The notes below the pieces were generated by a model. The model saw only the letters and a program-made list of their open reading frames with translations, was not told the DNA's origin and ran no database searches. From Mycobacteroides sp. LB1 (lineage in GTDB: Bacteria > Actinomycetota > Actinomycetes > Mycobacteriales > Mycobacteriaceae): a DNA stretch of 64,000 nt. The stretch is from NCBI RefSeq assembly GCF_013449725.1, contig NZ_JACCFF010000006.1, positions 124,001-188,000 on the forward strand, read 5' to 3'. The position numbers were made by a program, and so were the translations under genes. Of this stretch, positions 28,255 to 36,506 are shown piece by piece (position 1 is the first letter of the stretch; every line of letters begins with the position of its first letter).

Positions 28255-28857
28255 GTGACTGAAATGCGTTCGGCGACAGCCGGGCTCAACCTCATCGACT
28301 CGGTGTATGAGCGCCTGCTCTCCGAGCGCATCATTTTCCTGGGCCAGCAGGTGGACGACGACATCGCCAACCGGCTTTGCGCGCAGATCCTGCTGCTGAC
28401 GGCAGAGGATCCCACTAAGGACATCCACCTCTACATCAACTCGCCGGGTGGCTCGATCAGCGCCGGTATGGCGATCTTCGACACCATGCAGCTCTCTGAA
28501 TGCGATGTCGCCACCTACGCGATGGGCATGGCGGCCTCCATGGGCGAGTTCCTGCTGGCGGCCGGTGCCAAGGGCAAGCGGCATGCCCTGCAGCACGCCC
28601 GCATCCTCATGCACCAGCCGCTTGGTGGCGTGACCGGCAGCGCGTCCGATATCGCCATCCAGGCCGAGCAGTTCCAGGTCATCAAGAAGGAAATGTTCCG
28701 CCTCAACGCCGAGTTCACCGGCAAGAGTGTCGAGCAGATCGAGACCGATTCGGACCGCGACCGCTGGTTCACCGCGCCGGAGGCACTCGAATACGGCTTC
28801 GTCGACCAGATCATCACCCGCGCAAACCTGAACGGCAGCAAGGGAGCTTCAAAGTGA
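28255..28857 (+). CDS. clpP1: ATP-dependent Clp protease proteolytic subunit 1
   Basis: 200 residues from GTG 28255; an ATG at 28264 is an alternative three codons later. The serine-protease triad is present: Ser95 in GMAASMGE, His120 in ILMHQPLGG and Asp in the DSDRDRWF region. The family signature INSPGGSISAGMAIFDTM is intact. With ClpP2 it forms the mixed ClpP1P2 tetradecamer that is essential in mycobacteria and works with ClpX or ClpC1. It overlaps clpP2 by four bases (GTGA). Confidence 0.97.
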   Translation: MTEMRSATAGLNLIDSVYERLLSERIIFLGQQVDDDIANRLCAQILLLTAEDPTKDIHLYINSPGGSISAGMAIFDTMQLSECDVATYAMGMAASMGEFLLAAGAKGKRHALQHARILMHQPLGGVTGSASDIAIQAEQFQVIKKEMFRLNAEFTGKSVEQIETDSDRDRWFTAPEALEYGFVDQIITRANLNGSKGASK

Positions 28858-29510
28858 TCAGCAAGCACCTCAACCCAGAACTGGCGCCGCAAGCCCGGTA
28901 CATCCTGCCCTCGTTCATCGAGCACTCGAGCTTCGGTGTCAAAGAGTCCAACCCGTACAACAAGCTGTTCGAGGAGCGCATCATCTTCCTCGGCGTGCAG
29001 GTGGACGACGCCTCGGCCAACGACATCATGGCCCAGCTGCTGGTGCTGGAATCGCTGGATCCCGATCGCGAGATCACCATGTACATCAACTCCCCGGGTG
29101 GCTCGTTCACCTCGTTGATGGCGATCTACGACACCATGCAGTACGTCCGCTCCGATATCCGCACGGTGGTACTGGGCCAGGCCGCATCGGCCGCTGCGGT
29201 GCTGCTCGCCGCGGGAACCCCCGGTAAGCGGATGGCGCTGCCCAACGCCCGCGTGCTCATTCACCAGCCGTCACTGTCGGGAGTTATCCAGGGCCAGTTC
29301 ACCGATCTGGAGATCCAGGCCAAAGAGATCGAGCGCATGCGGGTGCTGCAGGAGACCACTCTGTCCCGGCATACCGGTAAGGCCGAAGAAGTCATCCGCA
29401 AGGACACCGACCGCGACAAGATCTTCACGGCCGAAGAGGCCAAGGAGTACGGGATCATCGACGTCGTCCTGGAGTACCGCAAGCTCTCGGCGACCAGCGC
29501 CGCTTCGTAA
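28854..29510 (+). CDS. clpP2: ATP-dependent Clp protease proteolytic subunit 2
   Basis: 218 residues from GTG 28854, overlapping the clpP1 stop, with GGGAG about 8 bases upstream. The catalytic Ser is in LGQAASAAAVLL and the His in VLIHQPS, with INSPGGSFTSLMAIYDTM conserved. ClpP2 provides the docking face for the ATPase partners in the ClpP1P2 complex. It is longer at the N-terminus than ClpP1, as in other mycobacteria. Its coupling to clpP1 ensures equal amounts of both rings. Confidence 0.97.
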   Translation: MISKHLNPELAPQARYILPSFIEHSSFGVKESNPYNKLFEERIIFLGVQVDDASANDIMAQLLVLESLDPDREITMYINSPGGSFTSLMAIYDTMQYVRSDIRTVVLGQAASAAAVLLAAGTPGKRMALPNARVLIHQPSLSGVIQGQFTDLEIQAKEIERMRVLQETTLSRHTGKAEEVIRKDTDRDKIFTAEEAKEYGIIDVVLEYRKLSATSAAS

Positions 29511-29727
29511 CGGTTGCGACACACCGGTCTCGGTCGCGCGTCATCGGGTGCCGCGGTCGGTGTGAGGCGATATGTTCTCCAGCACGGCGGGCGTAAATGC
29601 CGTCGGTGCTATTCGGTTTATCGGTCGCGGGGTGTCCGGTGTAGCGGGTAGCGTCGGGACGAACAGGTCAGAGGACGTGCTGACACCACGATCCACCACC
29701 GCGTGACAGGAAGTAGGACTGGCCACC

Positions 29728-31008
29728 ATGGCACGTATTGGAGACGGCGGCGACCTGCTGAAATGCTCGTTCTGCGGAAAGAGCCAGAAGCAGGTCAAGA
29801 AGCTCATTGCCGGCCCCGGCGTGTACATCTGCGATGAATGCATCGACCTCTGCAACGAGATCATCGAAGAGGAATTGGCCGACGCCGACGACGTCAAGCT
29901 CGATGAGCTGCCCAAGCCCGTCGAGATCCGTGACTTCCTGGAGAACTACGTCATCGGCCAGGACAATGCGAAGAAGACGCTGGCCGTCGCCGTCTACAAC
30001 CACTACAAGCGCATCCAGGCCGGAGACAAGGCCCGTGACGCCCGCGGCGAGACCGTTGAGCTGGCCAAATCCAATATCTTGATGCTGGGCCCCACCGGCT
30101 GCGGTAAGACCTACCTGGCGCAGACGCTGGCCAAGATGCTTAACGTGCCCTTCGCGATCGCCGACGCCACCGCCCTCACCGAGGCCGGATATGTGGGCGA
30201 GGACGTCGAGAACATTCTCCTCAAGCTGATTCAGGCGGCCGACTACGACGTGAAGCGCGCCGAGACCGGAATCATCTACATCGACGAGGTCGACAAGATC
30301 GCCCGCAAGAGCGAGAACCCGTCGATCACGCGTGATGTGTCCGGCGAGGGTGTGCAGCAGGCGCTGCTGAAGATCCTGGAAGGTACTCAGGCCTCGGTGC
30401 CCCCGCAGGGCGGCCGTAAGCACCCGCACCAGGAGTTCATCCAAATCGACACCACGAACGTGCTGTTCATCGTGGCCGGTGCCTTCGCGGGCCTGGAGAA
30501 GATCGTGGCGGACCGTGTCGGCAAGCGCGGCCTGGGCTTCGGTGCCGAGGTCAAGTCGAAGGCCGATATTGACACCGCCGACCACTTCGCCGACGTCATG
30601 CCGGAGGACCTGATCAAGTTCGGGCTCATCCCCGAGTTCATTGGCCGTCTGCCGATTGTCGCCTCGGTGACCAACCTCGACCGCGAATCGCTCATCACGA
30701 TCCTGTCCGAGCCGAAGAATGCGTTGGTCAAGCAGTACACCCGCCTCTTCGAAATGGACGGCGTCGAGCTGGAATTCGAGCAGGATGCGCTTGAGGCCAT
30801 TGCCGATCAGGCCATCCACCGTGGCACCGGTGCCCGCGGGCTCCGCGCCATCATGGAGGAAGTGCTGCAGCCAGTGATGTACGACATCCCGAGCCGCGAC
30901 GATGTCGCCAAGGTTGTGGTGACTGGGGAGACCGTCATCGACAACGTGCTGCCGACCATCGTGCCGCGTAAGCCCTCGCGCACTGAGCGGCGCGACAAGT
31001 CTGCATAG
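29728..31008 (+). CDS. clpX: ClpX, AAA+ unfoldase of the Clp protease
   Basis: 426 residues. The N-terminal zinc-binding domain has Cys13, Cys16, Cys35 and Cys38 (CSFCGK...CDEC). Walker A is GPTGCGKT (121-128), Walker B is IIYIDEVDKIA, and the pore and sensor motifs (GYVGEDVE, FIGRLP, GARGLRAI) follow. It recognises tagged substrates and threads them into ClpP1P2. It is separated from clpP2 by 217 bp, and a TAGCGT -10-like hexamer lies at about 29650, so it probably has its own promoter. Confidence 0.97.
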   Translation: MARIGDGGDLLKCSFCGKSQKQVKKLIAGPGVYICDECIDLCNEIIEEELADADDVKLDELPKPVEIRDFLENYVIGQDNAKKTLAVAVYNHYKRIQAGDKARDARGETVELAKSNILMLGPTGCGKTYLAQTLAKMLNVPFAIADATALTEAGYVGEDVENILLKLIQAADYDVKRAETGIIYIDEVDKIARKSENPSITRDVSGEGVQQALLKILEGTQASVPPQGGRKHPHQEFIQIDTTNVLFIVAGAFAGLEKIVADRVGKRGLGFGAEVKSKADIDTADHFADVMPEDLIKFGLIPEFIGRLPIVASVTNLDRESLITILSEPKNALVKQYTRLFEMDGVELEFEQDALEAIADQAIHRGTGARGLRAIMEEVLQPVMYDIPSRDDVAKVVVTGETVIDNVLPTIVPRKPSRTERRDKSA

Positions 31009-31017
31009 CTCGTCGTC

Positions 31018-31638
31018 ATGAGCGCCATGCAGTTGGCGCGGGCAGAGCGTATCGATCTCGCGAAGTTTTTGGCAGCGCTAGCCCCTGAGCAGTGGGATGC
31101 ACAGACCCTCTGCACCAAATGGCGGGTGCGTGACGTGGTCACGCACCTGATCGGTTACGAAGAGCTCAGCTACGCCGAGTTCTTTCCCCGCGTTGTCAAG
31201 GGTGGCTGCAACCCGAACCGGATCAATGCCAACCGCCTCGCCGAGCTCGCCGATAGGACCCCCGCGCAACTGTTGGAGATGGTCCGCGCCTCGGAAACTC
31301 CGCGCTCACTCACATCGGGATTCGGGGGTCGGATTGCGTTGCTGGACGGCATAGTCCACCAACAAGACATCCGCCGTCCGCTGGGCATCCCGCGCATCAT
31401 CCCGCAAGAGCGGCTGGTCCCGGCACTGGATTTCGCGAGATGGGCCCCTCCGGTTCGTGGCGCGCTGCGGGCTAGGGGGGTCCGTCTGGTGGCCACCGAC
31501 ATCGACTGGTCGCGCGGTAGCGGGCCCGAGGTCACCGGTCCCGCGGAAGCGCTGCTGATGGCGATGGCCGCACGCCCACACGCACTCACAGACCTGGAAG
31601 GCCCGGGTAAATCAACCCTGGCACAACACATTTCATAG
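31018..31638 (+). CDS. DinB-fold, maleylpyruvate-isomerase-family (mycothiol-dependent type) protein
   Basis: 206 residues. The N-terminal part (RAERIDLAKFLAALAPEQWDAQTLCTKW in segments, then RDVVTHLIGYEE) is the signature of the actinobacterial maleylpyruvate isomerase / DinB_2 family with the metal-binding His in VTHL. A further His is in GIVHQQDIRRPLG. Members use mycothiol in isomerisation or transfer, but most are uncharacterised. It starts nine bases after clpX stops and may share its transcript. No substrate can be named. Confidence 0.75.
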   Translation: MSAMQLARAERIDLAKFLAALAPEQWDAQTLCTKWRVRDVVTHLIGYEELSYAEFFPRVVKGGCNPNRINANRLAELADRTPAQLLEMVRASETPRSLTSGFGGRIALLDGIVHQQDIRRPLGIPRIIPQERLVPALDFARWAPPVRGALRARGVRLVATDIDWSRGSGPEVTGPAEALLMAMAARPHALTDLEGPGKSTLAQHIS

Positions 31639-31645
31639 ATGTCCG

Positions 31646-31651
31646 TATGCT
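31646..31651 (+). promoter_or_regulatory. -10 element of a predicted leaderless GNAT transcript
   Basis: TATGCT ends six bases before ATG 31658, the spacing expected when transcription starts at the initiation codon. No Shine-Dalgarno is visible. Confidence 0.5.
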
Positions 31652-31657
31652 GGATAT

Positions 31658-32197
31658 ATGTCCGCGGAGTTCCTGAGCCAGCCCACTCTCGAGGGTCCCA
31701 CGTTGACCCTGCGTCCGTTGGAAGCGGACGACCTTGAGCCGCTGTACCTCGCCGCCAGTGATCCGCTGATCTGGGAGCAACACCCGAGCCCGGACCGCCA
31801 CGAGCGGGCTATCTTCGAGCGGTGGTTCGCCGAGGCTCTTGCCGCGAAATCGCTTGTCATCATCGACCATTCGACGGGGGAGATGATCGGGTCCTCCCGG
31901 TTCTACGAATGGGATCCGGAGACGCGCGAGGTCGCGATCGGGTATACCTTCATCACCCGCGAGTACTGGGGTGGCACCGTCAACGCCGAGCTCAAGACGC
32001 TCATGCTGGATTACGCCTTCATCAACGCGGACCTGGTGTGGTTCCACGTGGGTGCCACCAATGTGCGGTCGCAGCGGGCGCTGGCCAAGATCGGAGCCCA
32101 GGAGCATCACCGCCAGAAGCGCGAGATCAACGGCGCACTGGAGAACTACGTGTACTTCACCATCACCGCGACCGACTGGCGAGAAGCCTCCGACTGA
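31658..32197 (+). CDS. GNAT-family N-acetyltransferase (RimJ/RimL type)
   Basis: 179 residues. LEGPTLTLRPLEADDLEPLY and WEQHPSPDRHERAIFERWF are typical of the RimJ/RimL-like subgroup. The acetyl-CoA-binding region follows: GSSRFYEWDPETREVAIGYTFITREYWGG (in segments), then the loop NVRSQRALAKIGA. These enzymes acetylate protein N-termini, small molecules or antibiotics; no substrate is evident. A leaderless start is predicted. It converges on the small helical gene at 32262 with an inverted repeat between them. Confidence 0.85.
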   Translation: MSAEFLSQPTLEGPTLTLRPLEADDLEPLYLAASDPLIWEQHPSPDRHERAIFERWFAEALAAKSLVIIDHSTGEMIGSSRFYEWDPETREVAIGYTFITREYWGGTVNAELKTLMLDYAFINADLVWFHVGATNVRSQRALAKIGAQEHHRQKREINGALENYVYFTITATDWREASD

Positions 32198-32199
32198 CG

Positions 32200-32256
32200 T
32201 GACTCCGCGCTGAGGGCGGACATTTCGCGGTGCTGGCCGGCCTCAGCGCAGAGTCA
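32200..32256. terminator. Bidirectional hairpin between convergent genes
   Basis: TGACTCCGCGCTGAGG (32200-32215) pairs with CCTCAGCGCAGAGTCA (32241-32256) with one mismatch in 16. It sits between the GNAT stop (32197) and the stop of the minus-strand gene (32262), a good position for a shared terminator. Confidence 0.6.
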
Positions 32257-32261
32257 ACGTA

Positions 32262-32456
32262 TTACGTTTCTTCCTGGTCGCGCTCGGCTGTTTTCGCAGC
32301 CTCGCGCATCTCGAAGGCGTCGGTGGCGATCTCACCGATCTGCCTGGTGACATCCACCACCGCATTGGTGATGATCTTGGCGATCTCGCCCACGTGCTCA
32401 GCGGTCGACGACACGACTTCCTGTGCCAGGTCCTTGTTGCGTTCGAACTTGCTCAC
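32262..32456 (-). CDS. Small helical protein of the desaturase operon
   Basis: GTG 32456 gives 64 residues, with AGGTGG 4-9 bases upstream; an adjacent GTG at 32459 is equivalent. The sequence begins MSKFERNKDLAQEVV and is predicted to be entirely helical and charged (EHVGEIAKIITNAVVDVTRQIGEIATD), ending with KTAERDQEET. Similar small proteins are encoded beside mycobacterial desaturases, but I know no function. It starts 13 bases after the desaturase stop, so it is the last gene of that operon. Confidence 0.7.
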   Translation of the reverse strand: MSKFERNKDLAQEVVSSTAEHVGEIAKIITNAVVDVTRQIGEIATDAFEMREAAKTAERDQEET

Positions 32457-32469
32457 CACGCCACCTAAC

Positions 32470-33627
32470 TTACGCGTCGACCAGCTCGCCGCGCTCGTCA
32501 ACTACGACGATCTCGGGCCGCTTCTCTCGATCGATATGCACGACGAGCTCCGGCTCGCCGCCGAACCAGCCGTTGGGCAGCGATAGACGCGCGATCTTCT
32601 TCCACGTCGAGGAGATCTGTTGGAAGAAGCCGCCGGAGTTGTACGGCAGTCCGTACTTCTGGCACAGCTCCCGGACCTCGGGTGCCATCTCTGGGTAGCG
32701 GTTGGCGGGTAGGTCGGGGAACAGGTGGTGTTCGATCTGGTGCGACAGGTTGCCGCTCATGATGTGGAACAGTCTGCTGCCCTCAATGTTCGCAGAGCCG
32801 AGCAGCTGGCGGACATACCACTCGCCGCGCGTTTCGTTCGCGGTCTCCTCCTTGCTGAATGTCTGCACACCGGAGGGAAAGTGTCCGCAGAAGATGATCG
32901 AGAACGTCCAGATATTGCGTATCAGGTTGGCGGACGCATTACCGAGGAAGGTGATCGGGAACAGCGGCCCGGTCAGCGCCGGATAGATCACGTAATCCTT
33001 GAGGACCTGCTTTCCTGCCTTACGCCACATGCCCTTGACGAGTGTCTTGACGTCGTACCACTTGCGCTTGCCTTTGAGGATGTTCTCGACCTCCAGGTCA
33101 TGCACCATGACGCCCCACTCGAACAGCAGCATCAGGGCCGTCGCCCAGGCGATGTTCCCCAGGTAGTACGGGTTCCACTTCTGCTCGGGCACCATCCGCA
33201 GGATGCCGTAACCGATATCGCGATCCATATCGACGACATTGGTGAAGGTGTGGTGCAAGTAATTGTGCGAATGCCGCCACTGATCGGCGGGGCACACCGT
33301 GTCCCACTCGAATTCCCTTGAATTGAGCCCCTTTTCGCGCATCCAGTCGTACTGGCCGTGCATGACGTTGTGCCCGATCTCCATGTTGTCGAGGATCTTC
33401 GAAACAGAAAGAGCGCCCACCGCCGCGAGCCAGACCGGCGGGATGAACCCGAGGTACATCAGGCCGCGTCCGGCGAGCTCGCAGCCGCGCTGGGTCTTGA
33501 TGATGGAGTAGATGTACTCGCGGTCGCGGTCGCCCAAATCGGCAACGACGCGGGAGCGCAGCGCGTCGAACTCCCTGCCGAGTGCCTCGACATCTGCTGC
33601 GTTGATGGTGATTTCGTTGCTTGTCAT
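32470..33627 (-). CDS. Membrane fatty acyl-CoA desaturase (DesA3-like)
   Basis: 385 residues with the three histidine boxes of the di-iron desaturases: HNVMH (86-90), HSHNYLHH (119-126) and HQIEHH (296-301), plus His249. Hydrophobic helices at about 55-80, 155-180 and 215-250 place it in the membrane. The family introduces a cis double bond into acyl-CoA using oxygen and electrons from a partner reductase. That partner is encoded 30 bp upstream in the same direction, as with DesA3/Rv3230c in M. tuberculosis. Chain length and position of the double bond cannot be told from sequence. Confidence 0.9.
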   Translation of the reverse strand: MTSNEITINAADVEALGREFDALRSRVVADLGDRDREYIYSIIKTQRGCELAGRGLMYLGFIPPVWLAAVGALSVSKILDNMEIGHNVMHGQYDWMREKGLNSREFEWDTVCPADQWRHSHNYLHHTFTNVVDMDRDIGYGILRMVPEQKWNPYYLGNIAWATALMLLFEWGVMVHDLEVENILKGKRKWYDVKTLVKGMWRKAGKQVLKDYVIYPALTGPLFPITFLGNASANLIRNIWTFSIIFCGHFPSGVQTFSKEETANETRGEWYVRQLLGSANIEGSRLFHIMSGNLSHQIEHHLFPDLPANRYPEMAPEVRELCQKYGLPYNSGGFFQQISSTWKKIARLSLPNGWFGGEPELVVHIDREKRPEIVVVDERGELVDA

Positions 33628-33656
33628 CTCGCTGCCTTCCTGGTGGGTAGCCGGGT

Positions 33657-34814
33657 TTAGAGGTTGATGTCGACGTCACCGACGGGGGTGGTGATGCAGA
33701 GCTGGATGTGTTGATCGGGGTCGTCGTTCTCGTCGCCGGTACGCAGGTTCCGGGTGCACCCGGACGTCTTCACCGCCGAACAGGCGAAGCAGATACCCAT
33801 CCGGCAGCCGAACTCGGGTTGCAGACCGGCCGCTTCGGCCTGTTCGAGGATGGGCCGGCCGTCGTTTTCGGCGGTGACTGTGCCTTTGTCGGACGTGGCG
33901 AATCGCAGCACGCCCCCGGCCTCGGCAGTGGTGCCCGACGTGGTGAGGGTGAATTCTTCGGTGTGCAGACGGTCGGAGATTCCGCGTTCCGCATACAGCG
34001 CGCCGACTGCCTCGTGCAGAGACGGCGGGCCACACAGGAATGTCTGGGTGTCGGCATGCGCAGGGGCCTGGTCTTCGCGCAAGCTGGGGGTACCTCCCGC
34101 TTGCGGGGGACTCATCCATGGCGCGACTGCGTCAAGCTGCTCAGGGCCGAAGTATTGGCCGCCTGCGCGGGTGTACTCGGTGTGCACCGTGACCGAGGGC
34201 AGCTCGGCCAGCTCGGCCAGCTCGCGGGCGTACGGGTTCTCCGCGGCGCTAGGAGCGTAGTAGAGGATTGTCAGGGTTCCCGGATACCCATTTCCTACAA
34301 GGCTTCGTGCCATTGAGATAACAGGTGTAATCCCACTACCGCCCGCGATGAGTAGGGTCCGCGAGGGTCGCGGGTTCGGCAGGGTGAAGCTGCCTGTGGC
34401 CGGGGTGATGCTGTACACATCACCGACCGCGGCGTGCTTGTACAGATAGTTCGAGACCAAGCCTTCGGGTCGTCGGGCGATGGTCAGCTCGATGATTTCC
34501 CGGGCGTCGTCGGCGCACGAGGGCGAGAAGCATCGGACATGCCGCACACCGTCGATGACGACGCCCAATTGGACGAACTGACCTGCTCGAAAGCCTTTGA
34601 ACTGGCGGGTTGTGCGCAGGGTCAAGGTCACCGATCGAGTAGTGCGGCGCTGGACGCGAACGACGCGGGCGCGGGCCTCTTCCCAGGTGATCATCGGGTC
34701 GACGAGTTCGAGGTAGCGGTCGACGGCGTGTGGGGTGAGCGCGGCTGACAGTAGCCGGCCCAATGAGGACTCGGGAGTCAGGATGCGCCGGGTGGCTTTA
34801 GTTAGAAATGTCAT
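33657..34814 (-). CDS. Ferredoxin reductase (FAD, NAD(P)H, 2Fe-2S) partner of the desaturase
   Basis: 385 residues from ATG 34814 with GGAGGC about 7 bases upstream. Order of domains: FAD-binding barrel (about 45-145, RCFSPSCAD), NAD(P) domain (GGSGITPV at 158-165, FLCGPPS at 259-265) and a C-terminal plant-type 2Fe-2S ferredoxin with Cys337, Cys342, Cys345 and Cys373. It passes electrons to the desaturase, like Rv3230c. Residues about 234-248 (MSPPQAGGTPSLRED) are encoded by an in-frame dispersed repeat at 34072-34116 and lie in the loop before the CGPP motif. The reading frame is intact, so function may be kept. Confidence 0.88.
   Translation of the reverse strand: MTFLTKATRRILTPESSLGRLLSAALTPHAVDRYLELVDPMITWEEARARVVRVQRRTTRSVTLTLRTTRQFKGFRAGQFVQLGVVIDGVRHVRCFSPSCADDAREIIELTIARRPEGLVSNYLYKHAAVGDVYSITPATGSFTLPNPRPSRTLLIAGGSGITPVISMARSLVGNGYPGTLTILYYAPSAAENPYARELAELAELPSVTVHTEYTRAGGQYFGPEQLDAVAPWMSPPQAGGTPSLREDQAPAHADTQTFLCGPPSLHEAVGALYAERGISDRLHTEEFTLTTSGTTAEAGGVLRFATSDKGTVTAENDGRPILEQAEAAGLQPEFGCRMGICFACSAVKTSGCTRNLRTGDENDDPDQHIQLCITTPVGDVDINL
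34072..34116 (-). repeat. Long form of the GATGAG...GCGCGAAGA dispersed motif, inside a gene
   Basis: On the minus strand the element starts GATGAGTCCCCCGCAAGC and ends CAGCTTGCGCGAAGA. The ends match the 22-bp short form, with about 25 extra bases in the middle containing the inverted repeat CGCAAGC/GCTTGCG. It adds about 15 residues in frame to the reductase. Confidence 0.75.
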
Positions 34815-34843
34815 TCGAACTGCCTCCGTTAGGTTAACGAATG
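34812..34843. promoter_or_regulatory. Candidate operator between the reductase and TetR genes
   Basis: CATTCG (34812-34817) and CGAATG (34838-34843) are inverted copies, with further partial symmetry (GAAC/GTTAAC). The interval holds TAGGTT (34830-34835), a -10 for the TetR gene, and TACATT on the minus strand. A TetR dimer bound here could cover both promoters. Confidence 0.45.
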
Positions 34844-35575
34844 TACACTGAAATTGTGAACCAAGAGACCCCCACTCAGTCAAGCCGCAATCACCGTGTC
34901 GGCCATCACAGCGATAAAGTGGCCGCCATGACCAGTCGTCGTGAGCGGGGACCGCATTCGGGTGGTTCCGCGCGGCGTGAATCGGTCCGGGGTGAGCAGA
35001 AGTTGCGCACCAGGACGTCACTGATCGAGGCCGCTCTTGATCTCTCCCGTACCCAGGCTTTCTCGGGCCTGAGCCTGCGCGATGTGGCGCGTGGAGCCGG
35101 GATCTCGCCGACGGCGTTCTACCGCCACTTCTCGTCACTCGACGAGCTGGGTGTGGCCCTGGCCGAGGAGGGGATGAGGAGCGCGCGGGGCATAGCGCGC
35201 GAGATCCGCCGTGGCGAGCCCAAGACACTGAGCGAGGCGATGGGAATCCTGGCAGAGCAGGTGCGGCAGAGTCCCGATCAGTTGCGGTTCGTCGTGACCG
35301 AGCGATACACCGCGCCCACCGAGGTGCGGCGTGCGGTGAACATCGAGATGCGGCTGCTGGCGGGGGAGCTGGCGATCGACCTGGCTCGACGCGATCAGAT
35401 GCGGATGTGGGACTCCGCCGACCTGACGACGGCGGCGAATCTCATTCTGTCGATCGCCGCGAATGCGGTCGCGGAGTTGGTACAGCCAGATGCCGACACC
35501 GATGAGGTGGTCAGTACCGCGACTAGCTCGTTGAGGATGGCCTTCGTCGGCCTGCAGAACTGGAAGTCCAGCTAG
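34841..35575 (+). CDS. TetR-family regulator, probable repressor of the desaturase operon
   Basis: 244 residues from ATG 34841. TAGGTT ends five bases upstream, which suits a leaderless start; ATG 34928 and GTG 34856 are alternatives. The HTH lies at about residues 58-105 (LIEAALDLSRTQAFSGLSLRDVARGAGISPTAFYRHF in segments). The C-terminal half resembles the FabR/DesT-type lipid-sensing regulators. It is divergent from the reductase-desaturase operon with only 26 bp between the two start codons, so control of desaturation in response to acyl-CoA is a reasonable inference. Confidence 0.8.
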   Translation: MYTEIVNQETPTQSSRNHRVGHHSDKVAAMTSRRERGPHSGGSARRESVRGEQKLRTRTSLIEAALDLSRTQAFSGLSLRDVARGAGISPTAFYRHFSSLDELGVALAEEGMRSARGIAREIRRGEPKTLSEAMGILAEQVRQSPDQLRFVVTERYTAPTEVRRAVNIEMRLLAGELAIDLARRDQMRMWDSADLTTAANLILSIAANAVAELVQPDADTDEVVSTATSSLRMAFVGLQNWKSS

Positions 35576-35587
35576 TTCGAGGCCTCG

Positions 35588-35749
35588 CTAGTCGCGACGC
35601 TCCGATTCGCCGAGTCGCTGATGCAGCCGGTCGCGGATCTCGTCCACGGTGTACGCCTTGCGTCTGCGTTGATCGCGGGCGACCAGTACGCCCCCTGCCG
35701 CCACCCCGACGGCCCCGGCGAGCCCGAGCCACTTCCACATGTTGGCCAT
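35588..35749 (-). CDS. Small single-pass membrane protein
   Basis: A 53-residue frame from ATG 35749 to TAG 35590-35588. One TM helix (about residues 5-24, LAGAVGVAAGGVLVA) is followed by a basic stop-transfer segment (RDQRRRKAY) and an amphipathic helix TVDEIRDRLHQRL. The composition and positive-inside charge are convincing for a real membrane protein, and similar short proteins occur in other mycobacteria from memory. The function is unknown. It converges on the TetR gene (35575). Confidence 0.6.
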   Translation of the reverse strand: MANMWKWLGLAGAVGVAAGGVLVARDQRRRKAYTVDEIRDRLHQRLGESERRD

Positions 35750-35790
35750 CGGTCCAGGCTACGGTGCGGAGATGATCGAGAAGGCGACAG

Positions 35791-35812
35791 GATGAGCCGC
35801 TTGCGCGAAGAC
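35791..35812 (+). repeat. Copy of the 22-bp dispersed motif overlapping a gene start
   Basis: GATGAGCCGCTTGCGCGAAG then AC matches the array unit except the last base. Its ATG (35792) is the first start of the following frame, which would then begin MSRLRED. Confidence 0.8.
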
Positions 35813-36502
35813 AATCGGTCCGTGTCGATTGAGCAGGCGCTCGATGCGACACGGACCGGCGACATTTGGGTGTTCCGCGGACGGTCGGGCCCCGATCGTC
35901 TTATCCAGACGTTGTCGAACAGCCCGGTCAATCATGTTGGCATGACGTTGGCGATCGACGACCTGCCGCCGCTCATGTGGCACGCCGAGCTCGGCAACAA
36001 ACTCACCGATGTGTGGACCGGCGATAATCACCGAGGAGTGCAGCTGCACGATGCGCGCGCGGCGATCGAGCGATGGGTACACGTGTACGGGCAGCGGTGC
36101 TGGCTTCGGCAGCTGAGCCCGCGGCTGAGTCGCGAGCAGGAGGACGCCGCGCTGCGCGTCGTCGCCCGGATGGACGGGACGCCCTTTCCGGCCACCGCGC
36201 GGTTGACGGGCCGCTGGATGAGAGGCCGGTTTCCGACCGTCAGCGATTGGACACGTGGAATCCCGTTCGTGCACAAGAAGGTTCGCGAGGTGGCCGAGCG
36301 CGACAAGGTGGAACACCGCCAGGCCGGGTTGGAGACTGCGTTCTGTGCAGAGACGGTGGCGATCAGCTATGAGGAGATGGGACTGCTCCTCACCGAGAAG
36401 CGGTCGAACTACTTCGACCCGGGATCGTTCTGGAGCGGCGACGGCTTGCCGTTGGCGCCGGGCTACTCACTGGGTAGGGAGATCGCCGTCGAGGTGCCGT
36501 GA
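35792..36502 (+). CDS. Permuted NlpC/P60-like (YiiX/LRAT-type) cysteine hydrolase
   Basis: 236 residues from ATG 35792, which is part of a dispersed repeat. GTG 35822 (ten codons later, VSIEQALDATRTGDIWVF) is a likely true start. The fold signature is GDIWVF near the N-terminus, a His in SPVNHVGM (His48) and a late Cys in ETAFCAETVAISYEEMG (Cys185), the His-before-Cys order of circularly permuted papain-like enzymes. No signal peptide is seen. Such proteins act as amidases or acyl hydrolases. Neighbours give no substrate clue. Confidence 0.65.
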   Translation: MSRLREDNRSVSIEQALDATRTGDIWVFRGRSGPDRLIQTLSNSPVNHVGMTLAIDDLPPLMWHAELGNKLTDVWTGDNHRGVQLHDARAAIERWVHVYGQRCWLRQLSPRLSREQEDAALRVVARMDGTPFPATARLTGRWMRGRFPTVSDWTRGIPFVHKKVREVAERDKVEHRQAGLETAFCAETVAISYEEMGLLLTEKRSNYFDPGSFWSGDGLPLAPGYSLGREIAVEVP

Positions 36503-36506
36503 GGCG

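Noticed and set aside
29541..29915. Minus-strand gene over the clpP2-clpX gap
   Set aside because: Half of it mirrors the clpX start, with no plausible start or motif. The gap is better explained as the clpX promoter.
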